Shown: positions 50,617 through 59,825 of the stretch, piece by piece
How the letters are laid out: each line of letters begins with the position of its first letter
Position numbering within the stretch: the stretch's first letter is position 1
Assembly: GCA_047974765.1 (NCBI GenBank)
Contig: JBKECP010000009.1
Coordinates: forward strand, 62,001-126,000
Source: JBKECP01 sp047974765
Lineage (GTDB): Bacteria; Pseudomonadota; Gammaproteobacteria; Pseudomonadales; Halieaceae
Reading direction: 5' to 3'
Length of the DNA: 64,000 nt
Program-made: the position numbers and the translations under genes
Notes under the pieces: model-generated
Told to the model about the DNA's origin: nothing
Seen by the model: only the letters and a program-made list of their open reading frames with translations
Database searches by the model: none

Positions 50617-51408
50617 GTGATGCCGACCAGGCTTGCTTTGCTGGCTACTGCCTCAGCAGATGCCGTCCACCTGTCAGCCAGACTCGATCTGCCACTTGTC
50701 GATAACCTGCCCGGAGATTGCAGTCTTTACGATGCTGTTTTATTACGACATGAAGGGCGCCTGTGCCTACAGGAGCTGGGTTCCATGGCGCCGGGGCCTG
50801 TGTCAGTAAATTTTGGTGATTCTGCAATGCGCCACCGGCGCAGAGGCGGGCAGAACGAGTTACTGGGAAGAGCTGTTGGTTGTGGACGCAAGCCACAATT
50901 GTCTGTACTTGATGCTACGGCGGGTTTGGGGCGTGACAGTTTTGTATTGGCTGACCTTGGCTGCCGGGTGCAGATGTGTGAGCGTGATCCGGTGATTGCA
51001 ACCTTGCTGGCGTCGGGTCTTGAACAGGCCCGGATGGCATCGGATGCGTGGTTATCTTATACCAGCGAGCGCTTGTCTTTGTGGGAGGGGGTGGCGCAGG
51101 AGTTGCCGATTCCGTTGCGTCAGTCTATCGATACAATTTATCTTGATCCGATGTTTCCTGGTCGTGATAAAACTGCCGCAGTAAAAAAGGAAATGGCAGT
51201 TTTTCAGCGCTATTTGGCTGGCAGTGCTGCAGCTGATCAAAAGGGGGAGACAGAGGCTTTATTGCATTGGGCGCTGGAGCAGCCCGTTGCCCGAGTGGTG
51301 TTGAAGCGGCCGCCGAAAGCTCCTTTGCTGGCCGATTGCAAACCCTCTCATCAGATTGTCGGTAAGGCTGTTCGTTTTGATGTTTTTGTGTTGTCGGCTT
51401 TTAGCTGA
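50617..51408 (+). CDS. rsmJ: 16S rRNA (guanine1516-N2)-methyltransferase RsmJ
   Basis: An SAM-dependent rRNA methylase of 263 residues. The SAM motif is 'VLDATAGLGRDSFVLADLGCRVQMCERDPV', preceded by the RsmJ-type 'MRHRRRGGQNELLGRAVG'. The catalytic-type motif is 'IYLDPMFPGRDKTAAVKKEM', followed by 'VVLKRPPKAPLL'. The start is GTG 50617 or ATG 50620, directly after the HD gene, so it is the third gene of this operon. A strong hairpin overlaps its stop codon. Confidence 0.93.
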   Translation: MMPTRLALLATASADAVHLSARLDLPLVDNLPGDCSLYDAVLLRHEGRLCLQELGSMAPGPVSVNFGDSAMRHRRRGGQNELLGRAVGCGRKPQLSVLDATAGLGRDSFVLADLGCRVQMCERDPVIATLLASGLEQARMASDAWLSYTSERLSLWEGVAQELPIPLRQSIDTIYLDPMFPGRDKTAAVKKEMAVFQRYLAGSAAADQKGETEALLHWALEQPVARVVLKRPPKAPLLADCKPSHQIVGKAVRFDVFVLSAFS

Positions 51409-51420
51409 CAACACAAATTT
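51385..51420 (+). terminator. Probable terminator of the cyclase-HD-rsmJ operon
   Basis: TTTGTGTTGTC (51385-51395) pairs with GACAACACAAA (51407-51417), extended by an inner GC pair, and is followed by TTT. The rsmJ TGA lies inside the loop/3' arm. The U-tract is short, so confidence is moderate. Confidence 0.5.
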
Positions 51421-51481
51421 CTGATGTCCTGCTGCGTGCATACCGCAGACATGTACCAGCCTGTTTGTGACAGTGATGGGC

Positions 51482-52570
51482 TTATACCCATCGGCGCAGC
51501 CCCAGGCCGCATATCAGTAGCAGGGTGATCATTAGCACAGGGACCGGCAAGGTTGGTATGGCAGTGGCTGCTGTTGATACCGGTGGCGGCAGTAATGAGA
51601 CTTTTGATGTCAATTGCACATAGCCGTCACTGCCATTGGCACCAGCTTCGCCGTCAGTATTATTTTCATAAATAGTTATGCTCATTCCATCAATTGACAG
51701 TGGTTCACCACCGCTGACGGTTGGTGCGCCGGTACCGCCACTACCGCCACTACGGCTTACATCGCCACGCCCGGTATAACCCGGTGCTCCGTTGCCACCG
51801 TGTTCTCGCTCAGATGGTTGATAAGCCGATCCATCCGGATGAATATCACAGGCCTGATTAAGTTCATCCGGTGCAATGCTGGCAATCATAAACAGTGGGT
51901 TGGCGTAGCCGTCACAGAGTCCGCCCTGGCCACCGGTAGAAGCTGCCTGGCCGGGAGTTCCATTAAATATCAGGCGACCACTTTCTGTATCCATGGCGTA
52001 GGCGGCGCTCCCGCCACCTCCACCGGCACCGCCTTGTGCCCGCACTGTCTCCGAAGCACTGCTTACGGAGCTGCCACCACCAGCGCCACCGCCACCGCCA
52101 GACAGCAGCCCCAGATTGTCATAACCACCCGCAGCGTTACCGCCACTAACACCTGCTGGATCACCCGTGCCACCGGTGCCGCCAAAGGTGGCTTCTGGAG
52201 GAAACCTATCATTGGATTTCAGGCCGCCAGCGCCACCTTCGCCGACTACGATAGTCAATACTTCTCCAGGTGTAACCGTCAGTGTCTGTAATGTCCGCTC
52301 ACCCAGAGCACCGTCACCGCCGGTAGCGGTGGTTTCGCGAATAGCCATACTGAATATCACAAATGCTGATGAGGAGGCGGAGCCGCCACTACCGCCACCA
52401 CCACTGGCACCAACCGCTTCTACATCAATTTCAGTCACACCTGCTGGCACTGTGTAACTATAGCTGCCGGGGCTATCGAAGATTACCTGAGCCGCAGCAG
52501 AAAATGACAAAGCCATAAAACAAGCCATTACGAGAGTTTGAATGACAGTAACAATATATTTTTTCAACAC
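51482..52570 (-). CDS. Glycine-rich exported protein with IPTL-CTERM-like C-terminus
   Basis: A 362-residue protein. Signal peptide to about residue 27 ('ALSFSAAA' before QVIF). The mature part has an early 'VPAGVTEIDVEAVGASGGGG' and long Gly/Ser/Ala-rich stretches, as in glycine-rich surface proteins with a PAAR-like 'G-G-x-G-G' texture. The C-terminus is 'AIPTLPVPVLMITLLLIC' then 'GLGLRRWV': an IPTL motif, a hydrophobic helix and a basic end, resembling IPTL-CTERM sorting signals, although the usual Trp-Gly after IPTL-S is replaced. The start is GTG 52570 (or TTG 52567), with AAGAGG upstream. Likely surface-exposed or secreted. Confidence 0.75.
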   Translation of the reverse strand: MLKKYIVTVIQTLVMACFMALSFSAAAQVIFDSPGSYSYTVPAGVTEIDVEAVGASGGGGSGGSASSSAFVIFSMAIRETTATGGDGALGERTLQTLTVTPGEVLTIVVGEGGAGGLKSNDRFPPEATFGGTGGTGDPAGVSGGNAAGGYDNLGLLSGGGGGAGGGSSVSSASETVRAQGGAGGGGGSAAYAMDTESGRLIFNGTPGQAASTGGQGGLCDGYANPLFMIASIAPDELNQACDIHPDGSAYQPSEREHGGNGAPGYTGRGDVSRSGGSGGTGAPTVSGGEPLSIDGMSITIYENNTDGEAGANGSDGYVQLTSKVSLLPPPVSTAATAIPTLPVPVLMITLLLICGLGLRRWV

Positions 52571-52751
52571 ATTACCTCTTAACACAATTGTCCTGATCCA
52601 GCGTATTGATAGATCTGTCAGCCTGTTGGCACTGCATTATTTGCAGTGTGATTGAGGCATTAAAATACTAGTCCTAATTATTTTTGTAAGCGTTCTGTAA
52701 AATTTGATATCAATTACTAACTACTTGTAAGGGCAGGCATTTCCCATCTGG

Positions 52752-52767
52752 TATTCCAAATGGAATA
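52752..52767. promoter_or_regulatory. Perfect operator-like palindrome TATTCCA-AA-TGGAATA
   Basis: A 7-2-7 inverted repeat in the 335-bp spacer between the divergent glycine-rich gene and the SDR gene. The rest of that spacer holds a GGCAGG/CCTGCC hairpin near 52826-52843 and nothing coding. It could be a binding site for a dimeric repressor acting on either gene. Confidence 0.45.
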
Positions 52768-52905
52768 AAACATATTGTCAGCACTTACTTGTCTGGCAGG
52801 GAGATAACACGAAACAATAGCGATGGCAGGGGCGGACCTGCCTGGATAAAGTGCCGGTGCTGGCAGTACAGCAATGAGGTTATCCACGTAAAAAGAGAAA
52901 CAGCT

Positions 52906-53610
52906 ATGACACGAACGATTGCACTGATAACGGGAGCTTCATCGGGTATTGGCGAGGCCTTTTGTCGGGCGCTGGCAGTGCATTGCTCGCATATTATTGC
53001 GATAGCTCCCTGCGAAAAACGCCTGCAAAAATTGTATGAAACCCTGGCTGGCGAAGCAAAGGTGTTGCCAGTCGTGGCAGATTTATCCACGGTTGACGGT
53101 GTAAGTCGGGCAGTGGAAATGCTGCGTCAGCAAGGGCCGGTGGATTATCTGGTCAATAATGCCGGTTATGGCCGTTATGCCTGCTGTGAAGATTCGTCTA
53201 TTGATGAGCAGTTGAAAATGATGCATCTGCAACTGGATGCCAGTGTCAGATTATGTCGTGCTGCACTACCTGGCATGCTGTCAGTTGGGCGGGGAGGGAT
53301 TGTTAATGTTGCGCCTGTTGGTGCTTTACGGACCCTGCCGATCAGCGCCATCTACGATGCCTGCAAAGCCTTTGTCAGTAGTTTTTCCCTGTCTTTACAG
53401 CAGGAAGTGGGTAATAGCGGCATTCGGGTGCAGTGTTTGTGCCCCGGATTGACCCATTCAGAATTCGACGATAGAGCAGATTTTGGGAAGGTTGACAAGA
53501 CAGAGCTGCCGTTATCAACCGGGATGACGCCAACAGAGATAGTTGATTGCAGTCTGGCAGCGCTTGCACATGAACCGATTGTGGTTATGCCGGGTAAATT
53601 CACACGATAA
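52906..53610 (+). CDS. SDR-family protein lacking the catalytic serine
   Basis: A 234-residue short-chain dehydrogenase-like protein. The cofactor loop is 'TGASSGIGEAF', the structural motif is 'NNAGYGRYA', and the Tyr-x-x-x-Lys is Y150/K154 in 'IYDACKAF'. The position 13 residues before the Tyr, normally Ser, is Pro137 in 'VNVAPVGAL'. Activity may therefore be reduced or the fold reused. ATG 52906 starts right before the Rossmann strand; in-frame upstream codons from 52789 are non-homologous. Single gene converging on dapE. Confidence 0.82.
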   Translation: MTRTIALITGASSGIGEAFCRALAVHCSHIIAIAPCEKRLQKLYETLAGEAKVLPVVADLSTVDGVSRAVEMLRQQGPVDYLVNNAGYGRYACCEDSSIDEQLKMMHLQLDASVRLCRAALPGMLSVGRGGIVNVAPVGALRTLPISAIYDACKAFVSSFSLSLQQEVGNSGIRVQCLCPGLTHSEFDDRADFGKVDKTELPLSTGMTPTEIVDCSLAALAHEPIVVMPGKFTR

Positions 53611-53640
53611 CAGGTGTGACAGCCTGATCAGTCGGTTGAT

Positions 53641-54783
53641 TCAATCCAGCAGCAGGTGTTCGAGAATGCCCTGGTACATAGCGGCCAGCCTGGGTAGATC
53701 ATCGGCGCGCACGCATTCATCAATTTTATGAATGCTCGCATTGACCGGACCGAGTTCGATAACCTGGCTGCCGGTAGGTGCGATAAAGCGTCCATCGGAG
53801 GTGCCGCCAGCGGTGGACTGTTTTGTTTCCAGGCCCGTTACCGAGCGGATGCTGTCAACCGTTGCCTTGATCAGGTCGCCACTGTGAGTGAGAAAAGCCT
53901 GGCCACTCAGGTTCCACGTCAGAGTATAGTCCTGATCAGGCTTCAGGCCGTGGCTGTTGATAATGGCTTCGGTGCGCTGGCGCAACTCGGCATCGCTGAC
54001 TTCGGTTGAAAAGCGAAAGTTGAACAGCAATACCAGCTCTGCGGGAATGACGTTGGTGGCGCCGGTACCGCTGTTAATATTGGAAATTTGCAGGCTGGTG
54101 GGGGGGAAGGCACTATTGCCTTCATCCCAGATTTCAGTCGTTAGTGCCTGCAGTGCTGACAGTGCCTTGTGAATAGGGTTATCTGCCAGTTGTGGATAGG
54201 CAATGTGACCCTGTATGCCATGTATTTTCAGGTGGGCACCGAGAGAGCCGCGGCGACCAATTTTGACAGTATCCCCAAGCTGTTTGCTGCTGGAGGGCTC
54301 GCCGACCACACACCAGTTGATAAACTGGCCCCGTTCGGCAAGTGTGGCCATGACTCTGGCGGTACCATCGACGGCGGGGCCTTCTTCATCAGAAGTAATG
54401 AGAAAGCCGATACGACCCCGGTGCCGGGGGTGAGCTGCACGAAAGTCTTCACAGGCGATGATCATGGCTGCCAGGCTACTTTTCATATCGGCAGCGCCAC
54501 GGCCATAGAGCATGTTATCGCGCAGGCTTGGCTCAAAGGGGGGGGACTGCCACTGATCAAGTGGGCCGGTGGGTACGACATCGGTATGACCGGCAAAGAC
54601 TATGAGAGGGCCATCTCCGGGTGTCGTTGCCCACAGGTTGCTGACTTCACCAAAATTCAGTTGTTCACAGTCAAAAGCGATGGCTCGCAAACGCTCAGCT
54701 ATCAGTGCCTGGCAGCTGGCATCATCGGGCGTAATGGAGGGGCGTCGAATCAGTTCGCAGGCGAGAGCGAGGGTTCTTTCCAC
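53641..54783 (-). CDS. dapE: Succinyl-diaminopimelate desuccinylase
   Basis: A zinc peptidase-M20 enzyme of 380 residues, hydrolysing N-succinyl-LL-diaminopimelate. The metal ligands are H in 'FAGHTDVVPTG', the bridging D in 'GRGAADMKSSLAAMI', the catalytic and metal E pair in 'TSDEEGPA', and 'STAGGTSDGRFI' and 'NASIHKIDECV' at the C-terminus. It follows dapD by 10 bp on the minus strand, so they are co-transcribed. Confidence 0.95.
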   Translation of the reverse strand: MERTLALACELIRRPSITPDDASCQALIAERLRAIAFDCEQLNFGEVSNLWATTPGDGPLIVFAGHTDVVPTGPLDQWQSPPFEPSLRDNMLYGRGAADMKSSLAAMIIACEDFRAAHPRHRGRIGFLITSDEEGPAVDGTARVMATLAERGQFINWCVVGEPSSSKQLGDTVKIGRRGSLGAHLKIHGIQGHIAYPQLADNPIHKALSALQALTTEIWDEGNSAFPPTSLQISNINSGTGATNVIPAELVLLFNFRFSTEVSDAELRQRTEAIINSHGLKPDQDYTLTWNLSGQAFLTHSGDLIKATVDSIRSVTGLETKQSTAGGTSDGRFIAPTGSQVIELGPVNASIHKIDECVRADDLPRLAAMYQGILEHLLLD

Positions 54784-54793
54784 AGCGATAACC

Positions 54794-55813
54794 TCAGTTG
54801 TGTGTGTGCAGTTCGCTGTTGAGTTCGACCGCAGATTGGTTAGTCAGACATTCAACTGCGCCACTGATTGAATTGCGGCGCAGCAAAAGATCGGATTTGC
54901 CTGCCAGTTCCCGTGCTTTTACGACATTGGCTGTTTTTCCCTCATTGTCGAGAATGTTGATTCGGGTACCGGCAGTAACATAGAGTCCGGCCTCCACAGT
55001 GCAGCGATCTCCCAGTGGGATGCCAATACCGGCATTGGCACCGATCAGGCAGTCTCTGCCCACAGAAATAATGACATTGCCGCCACCAGACAGTGTGCCC
55101 ATGGTAGAGCAGCCACCTCCCAGATCGGAGCCTGCACCTATACGTACGCCAGCGGAGATACGGCCTTCAACCATGCCGGGGCCTTCGGTTCCTGCATTGA
55201 AGTTGATAAAGCCCTCGTGCATGACGGTGGTGCCTTCGCCCAGATAGGCTCCCAGGCGCACACGGGCTGTATGGGCAATACGCACACCGGCGGGCACTAC
55301 ATAGTTGGCCATCTTCGGAAATTTGTCGACACTGGCCACTTCCAGCACTTCTCCGCGCAGGCGGGCAGCCAGTTGTCGCTCGGGCAAGTCATCAATAGCA
55401 ATAGCACCCTCGCTGGTCCAGGCAACATTGGGCAGAATACCGAACAGACCGTCGAGCACAATTTTTTGTGGTTCAACCAGGCGGTGAGAAAGCAGATGCA
55501 GCTTGAGATAGGCTTCTGGCACATTGCCTGGTGCGCTGTCTTGTTTTAATACCACCACCACAACCGGTGTGTCGGTGCCCCGCAAGGAAGCGACCAGTGA
55601 GGCTTCTTCGTATTCACCGGCTTTTTCCAGCGCTTTGTACAGGCGATCAATATCGCTGTGATCGAGTTCGCTATTGTTGTCGAAATTACCCAGCAAGTCA
55701 GTGATGGACGGCGGAGGTGACAGTTCGGGCTGGGGGAAATAAACCTCCAGCCATTCCCCCATACTGTTTTGAGTGCCAATGCCGATGCCATAGGCAAATA
55801 CTGTATCAGTCAT
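54794..55813 (-). CDS. dapD: Tetrahydrodipicolinate N-succinyltransferase, long type
   Basis: Succinylates tetrahydrodipicolinate in the DAP pathway. The 339 residues correspond to the long Pseudomonas/Actinobacteria type rather than the 274-residue enteric form. The C-terminal half is a left-handed beta-helix of hexapeptide repeats, visible in 'GEGTTVMHEGFINFNAGTEG' and 'GAGSDLGGGCSTMGTLSGGG' and 'GANAGIGIPLGDRCTVEAGL'. It lies between yffB and dapE in a yffB-dapD-dapE operon. Confidence 0.94.
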   Translation of the reverse strand: MTDTVFAYGIGIGTQNSMGEWLEVYFPQPELSPPPSITDLLGNFDNNSELDHSDIDRLYKALEKAGEYEEASLVASLRGTDTPVVVVVLKQDSAPGNVPEAYLKLHLLSHRLVEPQKIVLDGLFGILPNVAWTSEGAIAIDDLPERQLAARLRGEVLEVASVDKFPKMANYVVPAGVRIAHTARVRLGAYLGEGTTVMHEGFINFNAGTEGPGMVEGRISAGVRIGAGSDLGGGCSTMGTLSGGGNVIISVGRDCLIGANAGIGIPLGDRCTVEAGLYVTAGTRINILDNEGKTANVVKARELAGKSDLLLRRNSISGAVECLTNQSAVELNSELHTHN

Positions 55814-55855
55814 GATGATCTCGTCGTTTACTGGGTTAGCGTGAAGGGTTTGAAT

Positions 55856-56212
55856 TCAGAGGGTATGACGGTTCAATAGGTCTGCATACCGGTCACTGGA
55901 AAAACCGCAGATACGTTCATGGCCCGTGTCCAGCAGCGGGCGTTTAATCAGGGTCGGCTGTTCCATAATGGCTGCCAGTGCCTGCTGTTTATCCATTGAT
56001 TCACGCACATTGGCCGTCAGGGCTTGCCAGCTGGTGCTGCGACGGTTAATGAGGACTTCCCAGCCCAGTTCATCCAGCCAGGCTTTAACTTGCTCAGAAT
56101 GGATACCTTGATTGCGCATATCGTGAAACTGGTAATCAACACAGTGTTGATCAAGCCATTTGCGGGCTTTTTTAACAGTGTCGCAATTGGGTATGCCGTA
56201 GAGGGTGATCAT
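55856..56212 (-). CDS. ArsC/Spx-like protein YffB
   Basis: A 118-residue thioredoxin-fold protein. The N-terminal 'ITLYGIPNCDTVKKARKWLD' has a single active-site-like Cys10 followed by Asp, and 'PTLIKRPLLD' is the ArsC/Spx-family region. ATG 56212 has AAGGA 8 bases upstream; ATG 56221 is also in frame. The YffB-dapD-dapE arrangement is widespread in gammaproteobacteria. The function is not known. Confidence 0.87.
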   Translation of the reverse strand: MITLYGIPNCDTVKKARKWLDQHCVDYQFHDMRNQGIHSEQVKAWLDELGWEVLINRRSTSWQALTANVRESMDKQQALAAIMEQPTLIKRPLLDTGHERICGFSSDRYADLLNRHTL

Positions 56213-56337
56213 GGAGAACATCCTTGCCTTGAGGTGGCGTAGGGTAGCAAATCCACTATCTGAGTTATAGCAAAGCTGATACTGGCAGATATTGCAGGCG
56301 GCTATTCAATTCAGACAGCTGTAGAGAGGTATAAATC

Positions 56338-56366
56338 AGCCCTGCTCTTTTTGGGAGCAGGGCTGG
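56338..56366 (-). terminator. Probable terminator of IOR paralogue 2
   Basis: CAGCCCTGCTC (11 bp) pairs perfectly with GAGCAGGGCTG around a 7-base loop, just downstream of the IOR stop codon and followed on the minus strand by ATTTAT. GC-rich and well placed; the U-tract is weak. Confidence 0.6.
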
Positions 56367-56372
56367 TTCAGA

Positions 56373-59300
56373 TTATCCCGCGTAGGCCCGGAGCAGGTCA
56401 CGTTTTCTCTGCTCTGCCTCTGCCATGGATTTTTCCTTGACGTAGCCAAAGCCGCGAATCTGATCTGGCAGATTGGCAATTTCCACGGCTGCCGCCAGCT
56501 TGTTTGCACTCAAGCCTGCAATAACCTGCCCCATCATTGACTCATAGTTGTCAATCATGCCGCGTTCCAGCTTGCGCTCTTTGGTATAACCAAAAATATC
56601 GAAAGGTGTGCCGCGCAGATTGTTGAAACGGGTCAGCATTTTAAAACCGCCCATCATCCAGCCGCCAAACTGCCGCTTCATCGGCAGGCCTGTAGACGGA
56701 TTTTTACGGCTGATAATTGGTGGAGCCAGGTTGAACTTGAGCTTGTAGCCTGGTTCAAACTCGCGTTCCAGCTTGGTGATAAACTCCGGTGAGGTATACA
56801 GGCGAGCAACTTCGTACTCGTCCTTGTAGGACATCAGTTTGGCCAGATTGAAGGCGACTGTACGGGCCAGCTCACTCGACCCTGGTGCAACAGCCTGTTC
56901 TGCTGCCTGTACTTTCCTGACGGTTTCCAGATAGCGATCGGCCCAGGCTCTGTTTTGATAGTTGATTAGATGCTCAACACGGTTGGCGATCAGATCATCC
57001 AGTGACTCTATCGTCGGCTTGTTCTGGCTCTGGTCGGGCAGCAGTTCCTTAACTTTGTCTGGATCATGCGCGTAGAGTCGGCCAAGTGAGAAGGCTGTAA
57101 GATTGAAGGGAACGGCGGTGCCATTCAGTTCAATCGCTTTTTTCAGTGCATCGACAGAAACCGGCAGCAACCCAAGCTGGTTGGCGTAGCCCACTACGAA
57201 CATATTGGCACCGATGGTATCGCCCAGTAGCTTTAAGGCCAGGTTGGACGCATCAACAAAAAAGGCGTTGTCCTCTCCGGTGCGTGCGACGATGCTGTGG
57301 TCAATGCGGTCTGCATCCACAGCCAGATTGCGGTCAAACTGAAAATCAGCCGTTGGCACAACATCGTGGTTGCCGATAAAGCGAGTCCGCCCCTTGCTGT
57401 AGGTGGGTGCGGCATCACCACTTAACGCCGCCACCATATCAAAGCCCAGTACCAGGTCAGCACCTCCGTTGCCGATGCGTTGTGCCGCCAGGTCTTCAGG
57501 GTTGTCTGCAATTCGCAGGTGAGAGTAAACGGCGCCATTTTTCTGGCTCAGCCCCGTCATGTCATAGATAGAGCAGGCTTTGCCTTCAAGGTGTGCGGCC
57601 ATACCGATAACGGCGCCGACAGTAATAACACCCGTGCCACCGATACCGGCAATCATTACACCCAGATTGCCGTGGTTATAGGAGGCTTCGGGAGGAAGGG
57701 GCAGGTTATCAAAGAGATTGCCTGACAGATCCACCCCGCTGGGTTTTTTTGGCTCGGCGTCCAACACAGTGACAAAAGATGGACAGAAACCTTTCACACA
57801 GCTGTAATCCTTGTTGCAGCTTGACTGGTCAATCTGGCGTTTGGTGCCAAAACCGGTTTCTTTGGGTTGAACGGACACACAGGTTGATTGTACAGAACAG
57901 TCGCCGCAGCCTTCACAAACAGCGTCGTTAATAAAGACCCGCTTGGCCGGATTGGGGAACTTGCCCCGTTTGCGACGGCGGCGTTTCTCGGCGGCACAGG
58001 TCTGCTCATAGAGCATGGCAGTGACACCGGGTATTTCACGCAATTGACGCTGGACCAGATCCAGTTCCTCACGGGGGTGCAGACTGACACCGGAAGGCAG
58101 CGTGCCTCTGAATTTGTTGGGATCGTCGGAGACCACAACCAGTTGTTTGACACCCTCTGCCAATACCTGGTTGATCATCTGTTGAACCGAGATTGGGCCG
58201 TCAATCGGTTGGCCACCGGTCATGGCAACGGCATCGTTGTAGAGAATTTTGTAGGTGATATTGACCCCGGAGGCAACAGCTGCACGAATAGCCAGCAGGC
58301 CGGAATGATAATAGGTGCCATCACCGAGATTCTGGAACATATGTTTGGTGCCGCTGAAATGATAGGCACCTGCCCAGTTAATACCTTCGCCGCCCATATG
58401 TACTGGCAGCAGTGTATCTTTGCGCTTGAGTATGGCCATGCCGTGACAGCCAATACCTGCCATTGCCAGTGAACCTTCCGGCAGGCGGGTCGATGTGTTG
58501 TGTGGGCAACCAGAGCAGAAGTAGGGCAGACGCATGATACCAGCCTGGTTTTCTGCCTGTACTTTGCGGTTGCTGTCGAGCTGCTCAATAGCCTGGCGGT
58601 AAGTTTGGCTGATGTTGTCAATATTGATGCCCAGAGCCTGCAAGCGGGCAAGAATGGCGCCGGCGATGATTTCAGGTTCCAGCTGTACATCGCTGGGAAA
58701 GAGTTCGCGGCCACTGTCGTCCCGCTTGCCCACCAACCGTGGACGGCTGGCCAGATTGAAGAGTACGCTGGCTACCTGAGGCTCAAGGAAGGGGGCTTTT
58801 TCCTCGATCACCAGCAGCTCTTCACGACCTTCGGCAAATTCAGTCAGACCCTGTGGTTCCAGCGGCCAGATACAGCCCACTTTATACAGCGAAACCCCCA
58901 TGGCTTTGGCGGCCTCCTGCGTGAGGCCAAGTAGGCTGAAGGCCTGTAAAATGTCAGTATACGTTTTACCGGCGGTGACAATACCAAGCCCGCCCTTGCC
59001 ACCGATCAGCTCACGGTTGATGTTATTGGCGCGTACAAACTTGTGAACAAGCGGCAGGCGTATGCGCTTGATAGCGATGTCCATAAGGTGGGGACCGTAA
59101 CCACTGCCACCATAATTTACCTGCGCATCCACTTCACCCCGGTCGGGCAGTTCCACAAAAAAGTTACTGTCTACATTGACAGTCTGGGTTTGCTCGACGG
59201 TCTCATTGACCGTTTTTAGTGCAACCCAGAGTCCGCAATAACGCGATAGCTGCCAGCCCAACAGACCAAACTCCATGATCTCCTGTACGTTTGAGGGGTA

Positions 59301-59825
59301 AAGTACAGGAATATCGAGTGCCGCCATTACCGGCTCACTCTGGTTGACAACAGTAGAGGATTTTCCGGGGTGGTCATCACCAATAGCAAGTAAAACGCCA
59401 CCATTGCGATGACTGCCAAAGTGGTTACCGTGACGCATGACATCTGCCGAGCGATCGACACCGGGGCCTTTGCCATACCACATGCCATAGACCCCATCCA
59501 CCAGTGGGTCAGGATAATTATTCAGCTGTTGGGTGCCCAGAACGGCGGTGGCTGCCAGATCTTCGTTGACTCCGGGCTGGAAGACGACACCCGCTTCGGT
59601 CATCCGTTTGCTTTCTTTCCACAGAAGGGCATCGAGTGAACCCATGGGTGAACCTCGATAGCCACTGATATATCCACGGGTATTGAGTCCGTTGCGCTTG
59701 TCTATTTCGCGCTGAAGTATTGCTATGCGCGCCAGGGCCTGAGTGCCATTGATAAAAATTTTCCCCTCTTGCTTGTCAAACTTGTCATTGAGGGTTACTT
59801 GTGCCAGCGGCTGGATCATTGTCAT
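56373..59825 (-). CDS. Fused indolepyruvate:ferredoxin oxidoreductase, paralogue 2
   Basis: A 1150-residue enzyme with the same domain order as the 7674 copy: 'YISGYRGSPMGSLD', 'GVNEDLAATAVLGTQQL', 'CSGCPHNTSTR', the ThDP site 'GDGTYYHSGL', iron-sulfur cysteines 'CEGCGDCSVQSTC' near residue 640 and 'CNKDYSCVKGFCPSF', then a gamma domain 'GIGGTGVITVGAVIG'. A run of 37 residues at the ThDP site is identical to paralogue 1, while flanking parts and codons differ, so this is an old duplication. A good AAGGGA site precedes ATG 59825. It has no regulator gene next to it, unlike paralogue 1. Confidence 0.9.
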   Translation of the reverse strand: MTMIQPLAQVTLNDKFDKQEGKIFINGTQALARIAILQREIDKRNGLNTRGYISGYRGSPMGSLDALLWKESKRMTEAGVVFQPGVNEDLAATAVLGTQQLNNYPDPLVDGVYGMWYGKGPGVDRSADVMRHGNHFGSHRNGGVLLAIGDDHPGKSSTVVNQSEPVMAALDIPVLYPSNVQEIMEFGLLGWQLSRYCGLWVALKTVNETVEQTQTVNVDSNFFVELPDRGEVDAQVNYGGSGYGPHLMDIAIKRIRLPLVHKFVRANNINRELIGGKGGLGIVTAGKTYTDILQAFSLLGLTQEAAKAMGVSLYKVGCIWPLEPQGLTEFAEGREELLVIEEKAPFLEPQVASVLFNLASRPRLVGKRDDSGRELFPSDVQLEPEIIAGAILARLQALGINIDNISQTYRQAIEQLDSNRKVQAENQAGIMRLPYFCSGCPHNTSTRLPEGSLAMAGIGCHGMAILKRKDTLLPVHMGGEGINWAGAYHFSGTKHMFQNLGDGTYYHSGLLAIRAAVASGVNITYKILYNDAVAMTGGQPIDGPISVQQMINQVLAEGVKQLVVVSDDPNKFRGTLPSGVSLHPREELDLVQRQLREIPGVTAMLYEQTCAAEKRRRRKRGKFPNPAKRVFINDAVCEGCGDCSVQSTCVSVQPKETGFGTKRQIDQSSCNKDYSCVKGFCPSFVTVLDAEPKKPSGVDLSGNLFDNLPLPPEASYNHGNLGVMIAGIGGTGVITVGAVIGMAAHLEGKACSIYDMTGLSQKNGAVYSHLRIADNPEDLAAQRIGNGGADLVLGFDMVAALSGDAAPTYSKGRTRFIGNHDVVPTADFQFDRNLAVDADRIDHSIVARTGEDNAFFVDASNLALKLLGDTIGANMFVVGYANQLGLLPVSVDALKKAIELNGTAVPFNLTAFSLGRLYAHDPDKVKELLPDQSQNKPTIESLDDLIANRVEHLINYQNRAWADRYLETVRKVQAAEQAVAPGSSELARTVAFNLAKLMSYKDEYEVARLYTSPEFITKLEREFEPGYKLKFNLAPPIISRKNPSTGLPMKRQFGGWMMGGFKMLTRFNNLRGTPFDIFGYTKERKLERGMIDNYESMMGQVIAGLSANKLAAAVEIANLPDQIRGFGYVKEKSMAEAEQRKRDLLRAYAG

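Noticed and set aside
48352..51408. A Pycsar- or CBASS-type anti-phage operon
   Set aside because: No TIR, membrane or nuclease effector lies beside the cyclase-like gene; the neighbours are an HD protein and a housekeeping rRNA methylase.
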